DNA from: Aeriscardovia sp.
GTDB taxonomy: Bacteria; Actinomycetota; Actinomycetes; Actinomycetales; Bifidobacteriaceae
DNA length: 8,275 bases
NCBI GenBank assembly: GCA_017538865.1
Contig: JAFYIA010000077.1
Span: 1 to 8,275, forward strand
Direction of reading: 5' to 3'
Shown here: in pieces, positions 6,405-8,275 of the stretch
How the letters are laid out: the number at the start of each line of letters is the position of its first letter
Numbering within the stretch: the stretch's first letter is position 1
Made by a program: the position numbers and the translations under genes
Notes under the pieces: model-generated
Database searches by the model: none
What the model was told of the DNA's origin: nothing
Seen by the model: only the letters and a program-made list of their open reading frames with translations

Positions 6405-7373
6405 CTACTTGGCCGGGGTCTGGATGGCTATCTTCCATCCGGTCAATCTGGCGGCGAGCCTGGCGTTCTGCCCCCCCTGGCCCCCTATGGCCAGCCTCAG
6501 CTGATCTTCATTGGCCACGATGGCCACGGCCATTCTGTCCTCCCTGGAAAGGATGTCTACCCTTTCCACCTTGGCGGGGCTGAGGGCGTTGGCTATGTAG
6601 CGAGCAGGGTCTTCGCTGTAGTCGACTATGTCTATCTGCTCTCTTCCCCCGAGCTCGGAAACTACCGACCTCACCCGGCTTCCGCCGGGGCCTATAAAGG
6701 CCCCCTTGGCGTTGAAGCCCGGGATGCGGGAGGCGACGGCCATCTTAGTCCTGGAACCCGCCTCTCTGGCTATTTTGACTATGCTCACATCCCCCGTGGC
6801 CAGCTCCGGCACTTCCTTTTCAAAAAGCAGCTGCACCAGGTTGGGGTGGCGGCGGGAGACTATGATCTCCGGACCCTTGGATCCGCGGTCCACCGACACC
6901 ACGTATACCCTCAGCCTCTGGCCGTGCCGGTACTCTTCCCCGGGGGTCTGCTCGCGGCGGGGGAGGAGGGCCTCGGTGTCGCCCACGGCTATGTGGACGT
7001 TGCCCTCGTCCGCATCGTCTTGCTGCACGGTGCCGGTTATGAGCTGCCCGCGGCGGTTCAGGAAAGATCCGAAAAGCTTCTCGTCTTCCATGTGGCGGAC
7101 GAGCTGGCGCAGGGCCGAGCGGACGAATTTAGTGGACTGGCGATTAAAGTCTTCCGGGGTGCAGTCCACTTCCTCTTCATCCTCGCCCTCTTTCCCCCAG
7201 ATGGTCAAATTGCCGCGGCCGTCGACTTCGACCCTGGCTATGGGGAGGGCTCCCGGAAACTTGGAATAAGCCTGCAGGAGGGAGGCTTGCAGGACGGACT
7301 TGACTTCCTCTTCGCCCACTCCTTCGTCTTCCGCCAGCTGGCGGATGCTGGGCATGTCCAGTTTTATCGACAT
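6405..7373 (-). CDS. nusA: Transcription termination/antitermination protein NusA
   Basis: NusA binds RNA polymerase and nascent RNA and modulates pausing, termination and antitermination. The 322-residue protein has an N-terminal polymerase-binding domain (about 1-105), an S1 domain (about 108-178, with EALLPRREQTPGEEYRHGQ), KH1 (about 196-268) and KH2 (about 270-320, AIGGQGGQNARLAARLTGWKI). It ends right after KH2, without the acidic C-terminal repeats of proteobacterial NusA, as in Gram-positive-like and deep-branching lineages. KH1 is unusual: the segment normally DPVGACVG reads NAKGAFIG (221-228), although the GPGGSRVR loop is present. The ATG at 7373 has a strong GGGAGAGGGGG site upstream. 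It follows proS by 41 bases with no terminator. The usual upstream partner rimP is absent, as are ylxR and ylxQ downstream. Confidence 0.96.
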   Translation of the reverse strand: MSIKLDMPSIRQLAEDEGVGEEEVKSVLQASLLQAYSKFPGALPIARVEVDGRGNLTIWGKEGEDEEEVDCTPEDFNRQSTKFVRSALRQLVRHMEDEKLFGSFLNRRGQLITGTVQQDDADEGNVHIAVGDTEALLPRREQTPGEEYRHGQRLRVYVVSVDRGSKGPEIIVSRRHPNLVQLLFEKEVPELATGDVSIVKIAREAGSRTKMAVASRIPGFNAKGAFIGPGGSRVRSVVSELGGREQIDIVDYSEDPARYIANALSPAKVERVDILSREDRMAVAIVANEDQLRLAIGGQGGQNARLAARLTGWKIAIQTPAK

Positions 7374-7414
7374 TTTCCCCCTCTCCCTTGGCAGGGTTTC
7401 CCGTTAGTTCACTA

Positions 7415-8275
7415 CTATTCTAAGCAGGGCTTGGAAAGTAGGGATCGGCTGAGGCGGGATGCGAGCTTGAAAATTTCTTCCGCCGCTTTTCCGGCGGGGA
7501 CGCGCTCCACTTCCCCGCTTTCCCTCAGCCTCACTTCCACTTCGCCCTTCTCTATGTACCCCCTCCCGACTACGGCGATTATGGGCGATCCCAAAAGGTC
7601 GGCGTCGGCGAACTTCACGCCGGCAGATTCGTTCCTGTCGTCCACCAGCGCCTCGAGGCCCCATGAGGCGAGCTCTTCTCCGAGGCGGGAGCAGGCCTCC
7701 CGGCACTCCTTTCTGGCTGAGACCACCTGCACCTTGAAAGGCGCGGCGGAAATGGGCCAGATGAGCCCCTTTTCATCCCTGTGGCTCTCGGCTATGCAGG
7801 CTACGAGCCTGGAAACCCCTATCCCGTAGCTTCCCATCCACACGTCCTCCGACGCCCCGGAGGGCCCGGCCACCTTAAAGCCCATGGACCTGGAGTACTT
7901 GAGCCCCAGCTGGAAGACCTGGCCTATCTCCACTCCGCGCTCTATGGAGAGCTTACCGGAGCCGTCTGGGCTGAGGTCCCCTTCCTTCACCTGGGCCGCC
8001 TCAACGACTTTGTCGCACCCAAAATCCCTCCCGTAGACGAGGTTTAACGTGTGGAAGCCTTTCCGGTCCGCCCCCGTGCACCAGGCGGATCCCTTCGCCA
8101 CATGGGCGTCCAAAAAGTAAGGGCAGCTTCCCTCTGCGCCCTGGGGCCCGACTTCCTTCACGCCTATAAAGCCTTTGATGAGCTCTGGGTGGGACTTTAG
8201 ATCTTCTTCGTCCGCCAGGGAGGCCTCCAGAGGGGACAGGCACGCTTCCAGCCTCTTCAGGTCGAGCTGCCTTCC
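7415..8275 (-). CDS. proS: Prolyl-tRNA synthetase, C-terminal half (5' end outside window)
   Basis: This class II synthetase charges tRNA-Pro with proline. The frame is open from the window edge and gives 286 residues, about half of the usual 565-570 for the bacterial type. In order it shows the end of the INS editing domain (PELIKGFIG, then TGADRKGFHTLNL with the conserved His), then GDLSPDGSGKLSIERG, EIGQVFQLGLKYS, the motif 3 region MGSYGIGVSR, DEKGLIWPISAAPFKVQV, and the anticodon-binding domain ending near residue 286. The E. coli-like SPDGxGxL region in place of a zinc-like CxxC pair fits bacterial ProRS with an INS domain. Two positions differ from the common pattern: His to Gln in the usual EVGHIF, and Cys to Ser in the usual MGCYGIG. 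A GTG at 8161 is internal, not the start. It is followed closely by nusA and probably co-transcribed. Confidence 0.95.
   Translation of the reverse strand, partial: GRQLDLKRLEACLSPLEASLADEEDLKSHPELIKGFIGVKEVGPQGAEGSCPYFLDAHVAKGSAWCTGADRKGFHTLNLVYGRDFGCDKVVEAAQVKEGDLSPDGSGKLSIERGVEIGQVFQLGLKYSRSMGFKVAGPSGASEDVWMGSYGIGVSRLVACIAESHRDEKGLIWPISAAPFKVQVVSARKECREACSRLGEELASWGLEALVDDRNESAGVKFADADLLGSPIIAVVGRGYIEKGEVEVRLRESGEVERVPAGKAAEEIFKLASRLSRSLLSKPCLE

Noticed and set aside
1..8275. A novel defence, mobile or biosynthetic system
   Set aside because: Every gene is a recognised core housekeeping gene, with no repeats, integrase, toxin or unknown ORF left to explain.

Overview
The window is a block of bacterial housekeeping genes, all on the minus strand, with almost no non-coding DNA. 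In transcription order, from high to low coordinates, it holds: the 3' half of proS (prolyl-tRNA synthetase), nusA, infB (IF2), rbfA, truB, ribF, a 138-base gap, and the 5' part of rpoB, which runs off the left edge. I found no tRNA, rRNA, mobile element, CRISPR array or plus-strand gene. The long plus-strand open frames are antisense shadows of G+C-rich genes.

The organism is a G+C-rich bacterium. It uses AGG (Arg) and ATA (Ile) codons freely and starts genes with GTG or TTG as well as ATG. The order proS...nusA-infB-rbfA-truB-ribF resembles the Firmicutes-type arrangement (proS-polC-rimP-nusA-ylxR-ylxQ-infB-rbfA-truB-ribF), but polC, rimP, ylxR and ylxQ are missing from their usual places. 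A Synergistota or Firmicutes-related lineage is my low-confidence guess; no marker here settles it.

Region by region: 7415-8275 is the proS C-terminal half. 6405-7373 is a short NusA (N-terminal domain, S1, KH1, KH2). 6272-6404 is a spacer with two G+C-rich hairpins ahead of infB. 3608-6271 is a full IF2 with a long Pro/Arg/Lys/Gly-rich linker. 1511-3621 holds rbfA, truB and ribF, which overlap one another and the end of infB by 8-20 bases and look translationally coupled. 1373-1510 is a leader region with a candidate promoter, paired 8-base direct repeats and an 11-bp hairpin. 1-1372 is RpoB from its start to the rifampicin-binding cluster.

Together the genes cover tRNA charging (ProRS), transcription elongation and antitermination (NusA, RpoB), translation initiation (IF2), 30S maturation (RbfA), tRNA U55 modification (TruB) and FMN/FAD synthesis (RibF).

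I see no new biological system. The points worth a second look are an Asn at the RpoB position equivalent to E. coli His526, the ribF-rpoB junction without rplJ-rplL, the structured rpoB leader, and loss of several usually conserved residues in IF2 domain C2, NusA KH1, ProRS and the RibF adenylyltransferase domain.
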